Below are positions 10,931 through 23,743 of a stretch of DNA of 64,000 bases, in pieces. The DNA is from Otis tarda (Eukaryota > Chordata > Aves > Otidiformes > Otididae). The number at the start of each line of letters is the position of its first letter. Positions within the stretch are counted from its first letter, which is position 1. A program made the position numbers and the translations under genes. The notes beneath the pieces are model-generated. The model did no database searches and was not told where the DNA came from. It saw nothing but the letters and a program-made list of their open reading frames with translations. The stretch spans positions 76,391,785 to 76,455,784 of the forward strand of contig CM048555.1 in NCBI GenBank assembly GCA_026413225.1, in the 5' to 3' direction.

Positions 10931-13842
10931 GTGATGTACTCACACACGATGAATAAAAAAGGGGTTGTAATTAACCCACAAATAACGATGCGGTCCCACT
11001 CCAGTTATTGTGAGAGCCAAAGCAACAAATAACTCCAAGATGCCACACTTGCAATTACAGTGATCCCAGATATCCCTTGGTGGAAAAGTCACTTGTAATC
11101 TATTACCATGAGAAAATGAACATCCTGATTTTGTTCTCATTGAGGTGAGTGAAAAAAACTACCTGGACTTCGGCTGGATGAGAACTGAGCTCTTGGAGAG
11201 AAAAAAAAAAAAAAAAGATATCCAGGGACAGGATTATCTTTTTGGTTTGCATTTGAATACTACCAAGCACAGATCTTAACAACAATAAAGTCTTTAACAC
11301 ACAGCTATGGCAGCGTAAGACGCTGCTCTGAAGTTTTTATCATTTCTCTTCTGGAGGTTACCAGCACACAGCTCTGCAGGCAGAACAGAACAAGCCAGCC
11401 CTTCGGAGCAGCGTTAACACAAAGTCCAAACACCGAAGCTGAAATTATGTAGGAGATAGTTTGTAGTAAGCTGCCTGACTTCACACAGAAGTGGGTGAGA
11501 AGTGCTCACGCTCTTCAGCAACATTTCAGAAATAAAAATTGCCAGGACAGAGACAGTCACAACCAAATCAGGGATAATGGAAGCAACAAAGCACTCAAGC
11601 GCCAAAGCAAAGGATCGCTTTTTGTTTAAAATCCCGTTAGCCAGGTCGTATCAGACATAACCTCCATGGAGACCAGCAGAAGTCGTAAGAGCACAAAGCA
11701 ATATTCACAGTGTGACTAAACCACACCACTTTCCTCATAACCCTTATCAGCTAATAAGATTTAAGGAAGAAACAACTAAATAGCAGGGGAAAAAAAAGCC
11801 CAACCAGGTCGTCATTCTACTTAGAGCACAGCTATCTGTACTGATGGATCAACCAGTGCTTCATAATGAGGTGGGGAAACCAGATTAGGCGGATTAAATC
11901 TTTGTCACCTCCTAATCGGAAGACCACTGGACACCCAGGAGTCAGTGATCCACCTAACAGTTAGCCTGAGTGCCGTGCTGTATGTATCGCTTGGCCTTCC
12001 GGCCCGCATTGCGCTGCACGTACCCCTCGGATGCAGGATAAACTCAGCTGGTTAATAGTTAACGAAGGAGACTGTAGGAACCACACTGGTCACCAGCAAT
12101 TAAACCACCTGCCTGTCCTCATTTGTCTTCATCTGAGAGCATGGCAACAAGTTCTCTTGTGAAAATTCTTTTAATTTGGAAGTAGAAATGATGACTAGAA
12201 TTGTTTTGTATTTTTTTAAAGAAAATCCTGTAAGTCTCAAAAGACCAAAATGTAAGGTAACCCTTCCACAGACAGATCAGCACGGTGTGCTGCGCCCAGA
12301 CTGTTGCATGTTGCGCAGCTCGGGGTTCCCAGCATCTGAAGGGATGTAAGATTATTTATACTCCCCCCTTTTTCTTTATGATGCAGTTCTAATAAATGGC
12401 ATTTTAAGCAACACCCTACAGAGTCTGAGTTTCTTACTGGGATGACAATAAACCAGTACCTCCTGGTGCAAAACATCCTTAAAGGATTATATACTAAGTA
12501 GCAGCGCAAAGAAAGCAGCGATCAAGCTTGGCTTGCTCTAGGTTTCCTTGCAAAATTATTTTTAATTATTACTACGATTACTAAATGATTAACATTTACA
12601 TTGTATTTACAATTATTGTTTCCTATTGAAATTCTAGTACAGTAAATAAATGGTACCACCCTCTACACAGAAAATTTCATACTGTGACACGCTATTCGGA
12701 AAAAGCTGAAGAGAACAGGAAGGTTTGTATGTTCAGCTAATTACCTGACTGAAGATGGCAACGGCTCTGTGTCCTGCCCCTATCTGAATTTTACCCAGTC
12801 TATGTGTCTTGGATGAAATCACCTGTGTACACGTGCCTGTGTGGAGCCAAGTTAAGTTAAACTACGGTCTCTCTGTAAACATTCTTTGTTCTTGAGGATT
12901 AGCTGGGTGAAATGACGACAGTTTTTTTCAAAGTGGAAATTACTCTAGTAAAGAGGAAAGAAAGGCAGCTTTGGACAATACACGCTACATCTCACATTGC
13001 CATCAGAGATATCTGCACAGTTATACTGTTCAAATGAAATCATTTAAATATTTAAGATGCTTTCCCAGAATGAAGTGCAAATCCAGTAACAGCTAGCAAT
13101 AGCTGCAGCTGAATCCAGATCATATCCCTCCCAGGGGCTGAATTCAACCCTGGAACCCCCCAAAATCTTTGTATCTGACAGCCATCTCACGTCTTAGTGA
13201 TACAGAGAGATAGCTAAGATCAAGGTGGGTTTTCCTTTTGATGTTTCACCTCATATGGCAAAAGAGGAGACCTTGAAAACACCTTTCTGGAATTATGCTG
13301 ATGGTGCAACATCATGGCATGTTTCTTTCAGACAAAGAAAGTGACAGGCCCTTGTAGACCCTCTACAATAACTTAAGAGCACAACAGATGTTCTTCTGAG
13401 TCTGCAGCTGTATGTACCAGACAGAGCGAACTGGCAAATGAATCACCTGATTCCGTGTACTAACCCTGACCAGCCACATTTCCAGAAGGCAGGCAGATCA
13501 GCCATCCTTCTGCCCCACCTTAAGCATAAACTCCCCACCCCAGGAATTTTCCTAGCAGCATCAAAAATGCCCTCTTCTCACGGAATCCCTTCTCAGGTGG
13601 GGCAGACGAACATATATCTCGAGCTTGTTCCATTTTCCTCTGTTGCTGGAGAAGAATTTCCAGGGAATTGCTACATATATTCCCACCCATAGCGCTTCCA
13701 GCTATGGAAAAGCTGTAGGACAAGCGCAAAGAGCCGCACGCCTCTCCTCCCAGGCTGACAGGTTAAAGGGAAATCGAGAACGTCTTTTGAGAGGTTGGGC
13801 GGCAAGGTGCAAAGAAGAAAGGCATATTTGATATTTCTTTTA
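10931..13842. other. REEP1 intron 1, no feature seen
   Basis: Non-coding sequence with homopurine and A-rich tracts (for example an A run near 11201-11216). No exon, RNA gene or clear repeat could be supported. Confidence 0.5.
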
Positions 13843-13875
13843 CAAAAAAAAAAAAAAAAAAAAGGGCGGGGGGGG
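13843..13875. repeat. Poly-A(20) next to a G-rich run
   Basis: Twenty consecutive A (13844-13863) are followed by GGGC and then eight G (13868-13875). This simple sequence sits at the edge of the REEP1 CpG island and is a likely length-variable site. Confidence 0.9.
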
Positions 13876-14284
13876 AAGCAGCGGCTGGGAGACACCGCGG
13901 CCGCCCCTCCCTGCTCCCCCTCGCGAGCCCCAGCCCCGCTAACAAAGCGCCGCTGCCCAAATCCACGGCCACGTTCCCACCTGCTGATGCTCCCTCCGTT
14001 CCCCCCTGCCGACCCCCCGACCCCAGCCCCGTCCATCCCCGAGCAACGGGCGCTGCCAAGCGCTCTCCTTCTCCCCCGTCACCTTGCGCTGTGCAGCACC
14101 GCGGCATTTTGCCCTCCACCCCCTGGTGATTTTCCCACGCTGGGAAAAAAAAAAAAACCGTTCCACTCACCCATTTTCTCCCTCACCCACCAAGCAGCCG
14201 AGCGCCCCATCCCCGCTAAATTTAGCCGAGCCGCCGCCGCCACCCGCGTATCCATAGCGGGGGCGAGGCGCGGCGGGGACACCG

Positions 14285-14307
14285 CACACACACACACACG
14301 CACACAG
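14285..14307. repeat. (CA)n microsatellite
   Basis: A short CA dinucleotide run with one CG interruption lies within the first ~120 bases of REEP1 intron 1. It continues into an imperfect CA/CG-rich stretch to about 14345. Confidence 0.8.
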
Positions 14308-14370
14308 ATGCGGGCACACGCGTGGACACGCCGGGCACACGCGTGCAGGTGCCAGCCGGCGGTTACTCAC

Positions 14371-14402
14371 ACCACTAGCCTGGAGATGATCCAGGAGACC
14401 AT
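14371..14402 (-). CDS. REEP1: REEP1 coding exon 1 (receptor expression-enhancing protein 1)
   Basis: REEP1 is an ER membrane protein with hairpin segments that helps shape tubular ER and links it to microtubules. Loss of function in humans causes hereditary spastic paraplegia SPG31. On the minus strand an ATG at 14402 opens MVSWIISRLV plus two bases of the next codon. It is followed at once by a canonical donor (gtgagt, 14370-14365). Both the peptide and the break after coding base 32 match the known REEP1 first exon. The ATG lies in a CpG island, as expected for this gene. Remaining exons should lie left of the window, since intron 1 is long in mammals. Paralogues REEP2-4 share a similar N-terminus, but the KDM3A neighbour supports REEP1. 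Confidence 0.9.
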
Positions 14403-14630
14403 GGCGTTGCGTGCCGCAGGGCTGGCTCTCCCGGTAGGGATGGACTCGCCCCGGCTCCTCGCCCGCCGCCGGCCGCCGCCCGAGTGAGCGGGGCGGGCGG
14501 CTCGGCCATCCGGTCCCGCAGCCTCAGCGCAGCCTCACTGGCGGCACCGCCGGCAGCCAACGCGCAGCCGGGCCCGGCCGCGGAGATTGGGCAGGGCCCG
14601 CGGCCGCCCCCCACCGTGCTGCGCCCCACA

Positions 14631-14650
14631 GGAGGAGGAGGAGGAGGAGC
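14631..14650. repeat. (GGA)n triplet run
   Basis: An uninterrupted GGA repeat of about six units in the region upstream of REEP1. It is purine-only on the plus strand, so pyrimidine-only in gene orientation. Confidence 0.85.
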
Positions 14651-14830
14651 CCCCTCTCCGACGCTCCCTGCTTCGGCCTCCCCAGCCGGAGACCCCTGGG
14701 CGTCAGCGGAGTTTTCGGGTGCGGAGGGAGGAATGGGAGAGGGCGGTGGCTGCACCAGCCGGGCAGGGGTCCCTTCCCCACGCTGCGGCGTGGGGCAGAC
14801 ACGCGTGGGTTTCGGGACCAGAGCAGCCGA

Positions 14831-17800
14831 GCAGGACACGAAGCAAACCCCACCGACTGTTGGGTATCAAAGTGAGGCATGGTCTCCATGGGCTTCTGGG
14901 ACACACAGGAAGAGAGGGATCCCCCTCCATGCCCCCAGGCTTGCGGGCACAGCCAAAAAGGCACTAGCCGCACGATCCAGGTGAATCCCCCAATCTCTCC
15001 TCCACGTTAGTTTTCCTGAGGGGGTCTCACGGCTATCGTCCAATTTCCAGGAGGAACATTTGCCCACACAGACACTGGCTTGACCTGCCAGGTTGTTCTT
15101 CCCTACATTTCTCTTGGGTTCTCCTTCACTACATGCCAAATGTGATTAAATTGCCAGAAATCATCTTCCACTGCTTTGGGTTTTTTCTTCTATCAGAAGC
15201 ACACATGCCCATGGGAATTCACGATGTGTTTTAGTCTTGTGACAACCCTTAGATCTCAAGTTTGCCACCACGAGACCAGCCCCAAGCTTCACTTGGAGGC
15301 CGCTCTGTGGAGCAGCTGGCCTGGTTTCAGGCATTAGGGCCAGGGCTCTGGCCACCCTGGCTGCACTGCAGGATCCCTGCCTCCATGCCCGACACATTGT
15401 TCTTTTATTGGACTGTGCATCTGCAGCAAATTTTCCCCGTCATTCTGAGACAGCATAGCTGAAAGAGGCTGAAATTCTCTAATGTATCGTGAGTAACCTG
15501 TGAGGAACTCTTCTACGGAGAGACCGAACATTTCAAACCAGAGGTAGCAGAGCTCTGAGCTGATCGCAGACCTCTCCCATCCCAGCTGGCCACAGCCATC
15601 CTCACACTCCTGTCCATTTCCACAGGGGGACGGTCATCACAAAATATCCAGCCCTTACCTAACACTTTTCTTCTGCTCAGCTCAAAATCCTCTATAACGG
15701 GATCGTCTTTTGTTATGTCGGCTCTCTGGATCTGGTCCCCAGAAAACCGATAGCACCCATAGTCTTCAGCTAAAGCTGCAGGTATAGACATACAGGTAGT
15801 TAAAGTTCAGCACCTCTAAAAATTATCTTGTAGAGGGAGTATCGACATCGCCGTGTTCTTTTTTCTCTGTAGTGGGTCTGCTCCTCCACCAGAGGGAACT
15901 TCCACCTCACGCTGTGACCTGGAACAAGCTGTTACCTCCTCACCCACCTCCCTGGGATACAGCAGCATTTCTGCTACAAACACCGGTATTTTCATGGTTA
16001 CAGACAGGCCGTGGAACCACAGCTGGAGGCACAGGGCCACCACCAAACATTCCTGCCTGTGGGACTGCAAGGGCCCACAGTGGCAGGATCGCTACAGCCG
16101 GCATTTTGACTGCTGTACGAGCACCGCAATGACAGGAGTGGGTGGTCTGTTGCAATAAGCAAGTGTAAATTAACATCTTCTCCAGACAAGATTGCTCTCT
16201 GGAAGAACTGCCCTCTCTCCGACAGAAGCCATTAGGCCATCTAGCCCAAACTCTAAGGCAGTGAATCATCCTGTGCCTGTCTTGCCTGTGTATCACAGCC
16301 AAATAAGTACTTGGAAATATGTTATCCGAGATTTTTCGCGGCAAGATTATTTAGTGTGAGATTTTAGACTGCACGTTGGCAGATACTCCACAACATTATT
16401 ACAGTTAATGCTGTGATATCATCAAGTATAAGACACAGATCTCTGCACGAATATTTGCGTAATCACCACAGTACACAGAACTTGCCACTTAGGACTGGCT
16501 GTGTATTTCAAGCATAGAAAAATGGACCAACAGGAGAAGATATCAGATCATAGAGACAACACAGAGGGCAACACCCAAAGCTGCAGCAGAATATTTTAGT
16601 GCCCAAAGGATAACTCAGCCTCATGCCCTCTTGGCTCCTTCCAACCTCTTCCAGCTCACCATGTTCCCTGCAACTCCTGCTAGTCACCATCACTGCTGAC
16701 CTGCAGCTCTCTTTTCTGGGCAGCAACCGTCAGAAAGGCTCGAAGATATTTTCTTCCGCTGGGCAGCTCTCTCTGATAAGTCTTGTGCTGCTGCTTTGCA
16801 CACAACTGACACAATCACCATCTGATGATTACTGACTGATCTTAAGGCTCAAACGTACACAGCTAGTTAAGAAGGTAGTCTGGTGATGGAAAACCTAACA
16901 AGCCTGTCGTGAATGCCAGGAGCTTTAGTTAAATAGCTAGTTGGTAAACAGAAGGTGAAGGGGAGAAATTCAGCTCTACTGAGTCATCAGTGGAAGGGTG
17001 ACAATGCCCCCTACCTACTCTTCATGGTCTTAGGATAACAGTCATACAGCCCTGTGACTGTAAGCTCGGCATATGACGTCCCAAGAATTCTGGAAAGATG
17101 CTTTGCTTGAAGAAAGCCTTTCCTTTGCTATTAAACCACCCAACCCAGTCTATAAATAATGGAGAAACACAAGAAGGGTTAAAGCTGTAGGGACAGATAT
17201 GAATTACTTTACAGAGCCAGCTCAGCAGAGAGGCCACCCAATGCTAGTGGAACATTTTGGAACAGCTTTAGCAGTGGAAGGTCAGGCAGTGAAAAATCCT
17301 AGGCAGATTGCACCATTAGATGGTTTAATCTCTGTTCCCCAAATAACAAAATAAAGAAGCTTTGGTAATGAAGGCAGAGCCACCACCCTTGCCCTAAATA
17401 CTATGTAGCCTTCTCCTAGCAACTACTTTTCCTGAGCAGTTCAGAGCCATGGAAAAGTCAGACCCCCCAACAGCTCTATCATAATCAGACTCATTACTCT
17501 CTGGCCCCAGGGAGAGGGGATGTCAGCCTCACAGCTGAACAACAACTGCCAAGCCAAGACTTCTTAGAACAAAAAGAGTGACTGATGCATATGCACAGGG
17601 CACTCTGTCGCCAAACCTAGAAAAGGTCAGGAAGCAGCAAGTGCAGAGAGAGGGACAACTCCTATCAAGAAGGGATGTCCTCCAACAGATCAAATCTGTA
17701 TGAGAGGCATTTCAGAACAGCTTGAGAAGAACAGACAACCTAGCTAGGAAACGTCTTCAGGTATAGAGAAAAATATCAGACATTAAACCTATGGTGATGT

Positions 17801-19838
17801 TTAGGTGCTAAAGTTCATGTGGAAAAACCAAAACAACAAAATGAATATAAAAATAAATAAAATACACATGCAATAGCAAGAGTGCACACACATACAGTAT
17901 AGTACTGTTACAGTACCTAAAAAATATCAGGAAAAGAAAGATAGTTTGATCAGCAAATAGATATTCTGCATCCCATCAAGGATTATACACAGACACACAC
18001 ACATACACATATATAGATACATATGCTTAGCCTCTTAGAAGATAAATGTTTGGTCTTCCACTCACTGGAAGAGAAGGGGTGACCTCTTGGATTTATCTCC
18101 TGACTTCTACTTGGGAAGCAAAACAAAAAACAAATAAACCCTAAAAAGATAACATGGACATTTAGAGCAAAAATCTCAGAAAAAAAAATGCAACTCCTGA
18201 ATAGAGTTATGAAAAATGCCCATTTCTAAAACTACAGCTTTATGAACAGAAATGGACTAGATCAGAAAAGGTTAATTCGACTCTATGGGGAGTATTGTTA
18301 AAGCATGTGGAGACAGTCAGCATTTCCTGGCTGCCATTTCCATCTTTATTATTGAATTACTTGCTTCAGAGCTATGGCCATTAGCAAAGAGAAATTAAGA
18401 AATGCCTATTTTGACTCAAAAGTGGTGTGGTCTGGCATTAGAGCTGGGAACTGTGACTGCGGAGAAGCACTCTTCATTCTCAGTGACTCATTGCAAGAGC
18501 TTGGGGAAAACATGAAGATCAGCATGCTTGAATGTATCATTTGGCTTTGGGTAACCAAAATTAGATAGCTTGGTACCAAATATTCTAACATGAAACTTTA
18601 CAGCACAAAGATCAGTCAGTGGTACTCAACATCTCCCAGTATTAAGCTCTGAATACCTGAAGTTGTGCATCAACAGTGTCTTCTGAGAAGTTTGTTCTTT
18701 ATTTCCCGTATCCCCTTCTGTAGCTTACATGATACAAGATGCCTCTGCCTTAGAATAAATTCATATGTCTTGGATTAATTCATTCGTGGCTGTGAGGCAT
18801 CTGCAGACCTTCCAGCTCTATGGGAAATTATCTCAGTTCAGCATGTTTTCCATTCTGCTATTTCAGAACGGAGAAAATGCTTGGATTGTAGTATTTTCTA
18901 AACTGATTTTAAAAGGACTGTATCTTAGACTGGAACTTACTTTTTCAGCCTTAAATGTCAATAAAGACATCAATAAATTACCACTATTATTACAGTACTT
19001 CTGACACTCAGATTAGGCTTCTTGTCCCTTGTTACCTGCTACCATCTTTCCACCTCAGCCTAGACATGCACAACCATCCGGGCTATTCCATGTCTCCAAA
19101 TGATCTGCCTGTTACTGTTTATGTCCTAAACACCCTGCTATGGACAGCTTACAACAGTGTCATAGTTCAGCCCTGATCAGGACCAGAAATTGTAAAAGAA
19201 AGGAAACAGTTCAATAAAAAAAAAATTATGTATGAGAAAAAAAAAAGATGGTGATCAGAAAACAGACTATTGGAAGAGAGATCTTCTGGCTCAAATTGTG
19301 TAGCCTCCTGATACAGCAGGTACGAAGAGACACTGCCTCCGCTTAGGTACATGATGTACAACTCCCTTATTTTTATGAAGCACTTCTCCTCCTCTCCCTG
19401 TCAGACAAGAACCTGCTCACGTATTTGATAAAGACTGCAAACAAAGAGGAAGACACGCTGCCCAGATATCTTGGTTGGATGCTGGGAGAATGTCAGCTTG
19501 GGATTTCCCCATAGCAGGTTCAGATGCTCACCATCTTCCTCTTGAGACTTTTCTTCTTCGTGAACACTAGCTCTCTGAATGTCTACTGGAGTTAGAATGC
19601 AAGCATGACAGGGATGTTCCCTCTGTTAAGCAAAAGAAATTTCTAAAAGAATTGCAAGAGCAACTTCTAATAATAAGGGGTACTCTCAAGACTGGAAGCC
19701 AGTAGCAAGACCAAGCCTGTTCTGTCTTTAAAACAGGACATTTAATAATTCTGAAAAAGGAAAGGGCCACTTCCTGAGCAAACTGCTTGGACAATGCATA
19801 CTGAGTCAAAACCAGGGGAGGGTTACTCTTTAAATTTG
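14831..19838. other. Intergenic, REEP1 to KDM3A, left part
   Basis: No gene is recognised. Minus-strand open frames of 92 and 134 codons at 15513-15791 and 15940-16344 lack any family resemblance. Simple CA/TA-rich sequence occurs at about 17960-18030 and an A-rich stretch at about 19216-19246. Nothing else could be supported. Confidence 0.5.
17985..18025. repeat. CA/TA-rich simple sequence
   Basis: An imperfect run of CA dinucleotides grades into TA-rich units (cacacacacatacacatatata). It is low-complexity intergenic sequence. Confidence 0.7.
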
Positions 19839-19886
19839 CTGGGACCTAATTATCAGGTCCCTAACTCTCTGGGACCTAATTATCAG
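19839..19886. repeat. 30-bp-spaced direct repeat with hairpin
   Basis: The 18-mer ctgggacctaattatcag occurs at 19839-19856 and again, identically, at 19869-19886. The first copy also forms an inverted repeat with the bases after it (gggacct, 7-base loop, aggtccc, 19841-19861). It looks like a small local duplication. Confidence 0.85.
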
Positions 19887-22317
19887 CTACTGCCAGGGAG
19901 GAGATACTAAGACACACAGAGCTTTGGTCTGATCCAATGTACATCCAGTTCTTAGATTCTTGCATTGGAAGAATGGGCTTTTTTTTACATTTTATTATTG
20001 TACAATGTTTAATTATGACTACAATACAATAGTAAATGTACTGAAGGATGACTTGACCATGTTCTTGCCGTTAAAGCAGACAGAGGAAGATAACTAAGTG
20101 CTAGTGTGAACATGACGTTTGTTAAGAGGGATGCTGAGAGAAATATGGTCAGTGCACGGCCTTGAGGTTTCACTGAGGTGCCATGCAGATGGGAATGCTA
20201 AAGATAACAAGAAGCTGTAAATAATAAGCGAAAGAGGCCCCTCTTATGAGCAGAAGAGAGGAGGTTTCCTTCAAGAAACAGAGAAGGAATGTGGGGGAGG
20301 CTATGGGCAGCCCTAATTATGTCAGAGGAAAGCTAAAGTACTGCTGTAGACTAGTCTTAGCAGTTTCTAGAGACAGTTTGTCTTCACAGACTGATGTAAT
20401 AAAAAATTTGAAGGCAATAAGAGAGGAAAGCAAAGTGGGTTTCTTCGCCATCCCTTGCTGAACTGCCTTTAACCAACCAATTCAGTATTGCAGGCACTGT
20501 TCTGTTTAGCAGTATCCTGTACACAGGATTAAAATTACTAAGCAATTACTAGACTACCACTGTTTGCAAAAACATGCTTTAATAACAGTATAAATGCTAC
20601 TTCATGTTAAGTTTTAATAAAAAGCTGCTATTGACCTTCAGGATCAATTTAAATCCCAGCACAAACCAGGATGTGGCAACTACAGATTTCAATTTTGTGC
20701 AGAGCCCCAGGGGAGGCAGAAGGAAACTGGCTGCACTGGCACACCTGGCAAAGATGCTTTCCCATAGGAGCTGCTCAGAAGTACTTGCAGGTGAGCAGCA
20801 TCCTCACTGTGAGCGCACTCATTTCTCCAGGGGTTTTCCCATACTTTTACCGGGGCTTTCCTCCTGTTCCCATATGCCACAATACACCTGCCTCTCCCAT
20901 GTGTGTCCTGTTCTCTTCCTCTCGAGGTGTGTAAACCACTCATCGCTTTGTAACTACTTTCCCCTCAGTTAAAATGCAAAGAGAAATGCCGAGTGTCAAA
21001 GCACAGCACATATTAAAGACACTGGCTCTCATACCACATATAGGCATGAACATGACATTTCACCACAGTACTATTTAATTCTGGAAAAAGTAAAAAGGAT
21101 GTGGGGGAAAAGATGCCTCTTTATGGACAAGTTATATAACTACTTTTTTTCTCTGCAGTCAGGGCATATGAGAAACTTGCAGTATCATCCTGCTTCTCTC
21201 TCTATGTGGCACTAAGAACAAGAATTGTCTTCCGAGGGACAAAAAAGGCTAAGCTCTAAAATTGAAATGAAAAAAAAAAAAAACAGGATCCAAACAAACA
21301 ACTTAGAGGCTTCAGAAAAAAAAAAGACAAAGGAAAAATACACCCACTGTGATAAGAGTTTTCAAGCTACCTTCTGTAGCTTATCTATAGAGGACTCCAT
21401 CTCTATAATTCTATGAAACATTGCTCCCTCTTGAAGACTGACAGTATCTCACTTTAATGCCACTGTTAATTAGACCAGATAACGGTTTCTTGGCTAGTGT
21501 CTGCTTATAATTTACAAAGGTCAGAGTGACTGGTGTGGGAATAGCATACAGAGCACTCCCAACATTTGGTACTGGGAAGTGATAATATTCTAGCACATTT
21601 CTGAACGATGCACGTCTGACTGAGGAAAGCAGCAGTAGTTTTTCCCCACAAACAGTGATCCAGTCCAACTCCCTAGCACAAGATTTGAAAAGGCTTCAGC
21701 TGAAAGCGGCAATTCAGACTCCTAAAAGTCTGTATTTTAATACCACAAACTACTCTATAAAGGTAATGAAAAGAAAAAAGGACAACAGCCAACAGCTTTT
21801 AAAAAAAAAAAAAGCCTTTGTGCTCAATCTCCATTTTCCATATTAGTCTCCAGCCAGAAAACTGCAAGTTCCAGCCTCTCGAGCTGCTAAGAGAAGCATT
21901 TGGAAGCACATTTTCTCCTTCCCTCTCTCTCCACACTCCAGTGAGACTCTTAATTACAATGTATGCGGGTGATGGCGTGTTTTCTGTACTCTCTTCTCCC
22001 TCAGACCCCATTTCAGCCATCCTCTCTTGAAAATACTTCCAATGCCTATCACAGCTCTGGGATTCTCCAAGTACCACTGAAATGAAATGGACAAAACAAA
22101 GGCAGTGCATAGCACTGCCAACAGCAAGATTGTGAAGGTGCATCTCTATCCCGTGAGAAGTGTGCTGGCAAATCACACAGTCTTCCCAGAACTACCCTGA
22201 AACCAGTTAGGGCACTGGTGTTGCTTACCGAGACAGCTACATCAGTATGTCCTCAGTATCCAGGGGGTGATTTTCAATTCATGCTGAGCTCCATGCCTCT
22301 GAGGCTGCACCTGACTT
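19887..22317. other. Intergenic, no gene seen
   Basis: Non-coding sequence with A-rich tracts at about 21269-21283 and 21799-21811. Short frames have no recognisable domains. Confidence 0.5.
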
Positions 22318-22442
22318 TGTAGAATATCTAAATAATTTAGGTTGCCAGTAGCCTGTGGAGGTCATCCGGTCCAACCCCTAGCTCAAAGCAGAGCCAACTT
22401 TGAAGTTGCGTTACACTGAGGAGGGCCTCGGCCACAGCTAAT
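22318..22442 (-). mobile_element. Degraded CR1 3' end (different subfamily)
   Basis: The block 'ggaggtcatccggtccaacccctagctcaaagcagagccaact' (read in two overlapping parts), then 'gaagttg' and 'gagggcctcggcc', matches the reverse-complemented 3' region of an avian CR1 subfamily distinct from the other copies here. Many substitutions and no open frame indicate an old insertion. Confidence 0.7.
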
Positions 22443-22929
22443 ATTTTATAAAGTAGTCTAGACATGACTTTGTGAGCTGTGGCTGTTACAGCGCAGTGGG
22501 ACATGAGATAGATTTAACCTTACAACAGCTCCGTAGAACTGGTGCGGTAGGCAGAGACCTGAAGCTCTCTTAGCACTGAAGTTGTCTTCCCTGGTGCCAG
22601 CAGCACAGCAGCTACCAGAGCACTGTGCAACAGGTTGTGTTACAAACCTCTTACTGGTATCACCTAGGTCAAGATACTGTTCTTCTGAACAGAGAACTGG
22701 TTCTGCAGAAGTCAAGTGCATTCCTTCTATTCACTATAGGCAAGAGGATTTCAAACCCTGGGTTTGGGCTACAGTGAACACGCATAGTGGGCAGCTGCAG
22801 CCATTACTTAGGAGTTAATCCCTGCAATATCCTTTGTTAATCTAACTACAACGATCAAGTGGCATGGAACGTATTCGCCATACCCATAGGGTGTGTGTTA
22901 GATTAACAGGATTACCTGCCGATGATGGT
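22443..22929. other. Intergenic, no feature seen
   Basis: Non-coding sequence between two repeat fossils. Open frames on both strands near 22460-22820 have no recognisable product. Confidence 0.45.
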
Positions 22930-23106
22930 AATACTACTCTGTATTTATTCAGCACTTCTCTGAACAACAGAAGGTACTTCTTAACGGTGGGTAAATATTT
23001 GTTAATCCCAGAGAGGAAAATGTAAGCGCAAAAAGGTTAAGTAATAACGCCAGTTCCACCAGTGAACCTGCAGCGCTCTCCCTAGGCGCATGCTCTAACA
23101 CAGCAT
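22930..23106 (+). repeat. MIR-like SINE remnant, nearly full length
   Basis: Blocks occur in MIR order: 'tatttattcagcacttct', 'aaggtacttctta', 'gttaatccca', 'gagaggaaaatg', 'gcaaaaaggttaagtaa', and a tail 'gcatgctctaac'. Divergence is high but the order and spacing are kept. Confidence 0.5.
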
Positions 23107-23378
23107 TTCTTAAGCCATCAGTTGCTATGACCTGCTCATAAAGCCCTAACAATTACAGCACATCCCATTTTCTCATGCTAAGTCTGCTTAGAAAGCAACA
23201 ATTTTAGTGCTAATTAAGCCTCTATTTTCACTACTCACTTTTTGCTAAATTTGAAAGAATCTACACAAAATATATTTTGAGCAAGCATATTGTTTACGAT
23301 GGTAAACCTAGAAAAGGGTTTACCCAATTTGGATAACAAGGTGTAAACCAAAGAGTAGCAGAGGCATCATTTTATGTT

Positions 23379-23401
23379 TGTATCTAGTTTGTATCTAGTT
23401 C
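23379..23401 (+). repeat. Tandem duplication of tttgtatctag
   Basis: Two adjacent copies of an 11-base unit. It looks like a short replication-slippage duplication with no gene nearby. Confidence 0.8.
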
Positions 23402-23743
23402 AGCATTTACTCAAAAAGAAATGGTGGAACCTAAGTCGATAATCAGGGACCTCTACAGCAAATGAGGAAGATCAGACATCTCTGAGGGATAATTTGTCCC
23501 ACTTATTCTAGACACCTATTATAGTATGAATCCCCTTCTGGAGATGCTTCTCTTCATTCCCTGCAGAGTAAGGCTAGACAACGAGATGTCTGCTCATGGA
23601 TGAAGTTCATTAAATGCATTTTTTTTGTATTGGCAGTTTGTGACCTACATGTTATAAAAAGTGAGACACATCCTACCTCTGCTGGGACCAGAGGCACAAT
23701 GCTAATCATCTCAAGTGGTGTGAGTAAGGGAAGCTAACACTTC

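Larger units (their letters stand above)
13860..14830 (-). promoter_or_regulatory. REEP1: REEP1 CpG-island promoter and 5'UTR
   Basis: A dense GC- and CpG-rich block of roughly 1 kb surrounds the REEP1 start codon. The part to the right of 14402 is upstream sequence in gene orientation and should contain the start site and 5'UTR. The exact start site cannot be fixed by eye. It contains a CA-type repeat and a GGA triplet run (listed separately) and no obvious TATA box, which fits a CpG-island promoter. Confidence 0.75.

Noticed and set aside
1-14370. Further REEP1 exons on the minus strand
   Set aside because: I searched by eye for the exon continuing LIFGTLYPAYYSYKAV and found no matching stretch with splice sites.
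13671-14984. Overlapping long frames on both strands in the REEP1 CpG island
   Set aside because: Same composition effect. Pro/Gly/Ala-rich peptides cross a poly-A run and have no family resemblance. Only the 32-base REEP1 exon is supported.
15900-16262. Possible MIR or CR1 traces ('gctgtgacctggaacaagc', 'gccatctagcccaaact')
   Set aside because: Only single short blocks match, without neighbours in consensus order.
15513-16344. Minus-strand frames of 92 and 134 codons right of REEP1
   Set aside because: No recognisable domain, no splice structure and no codon pattern suggesting selection.
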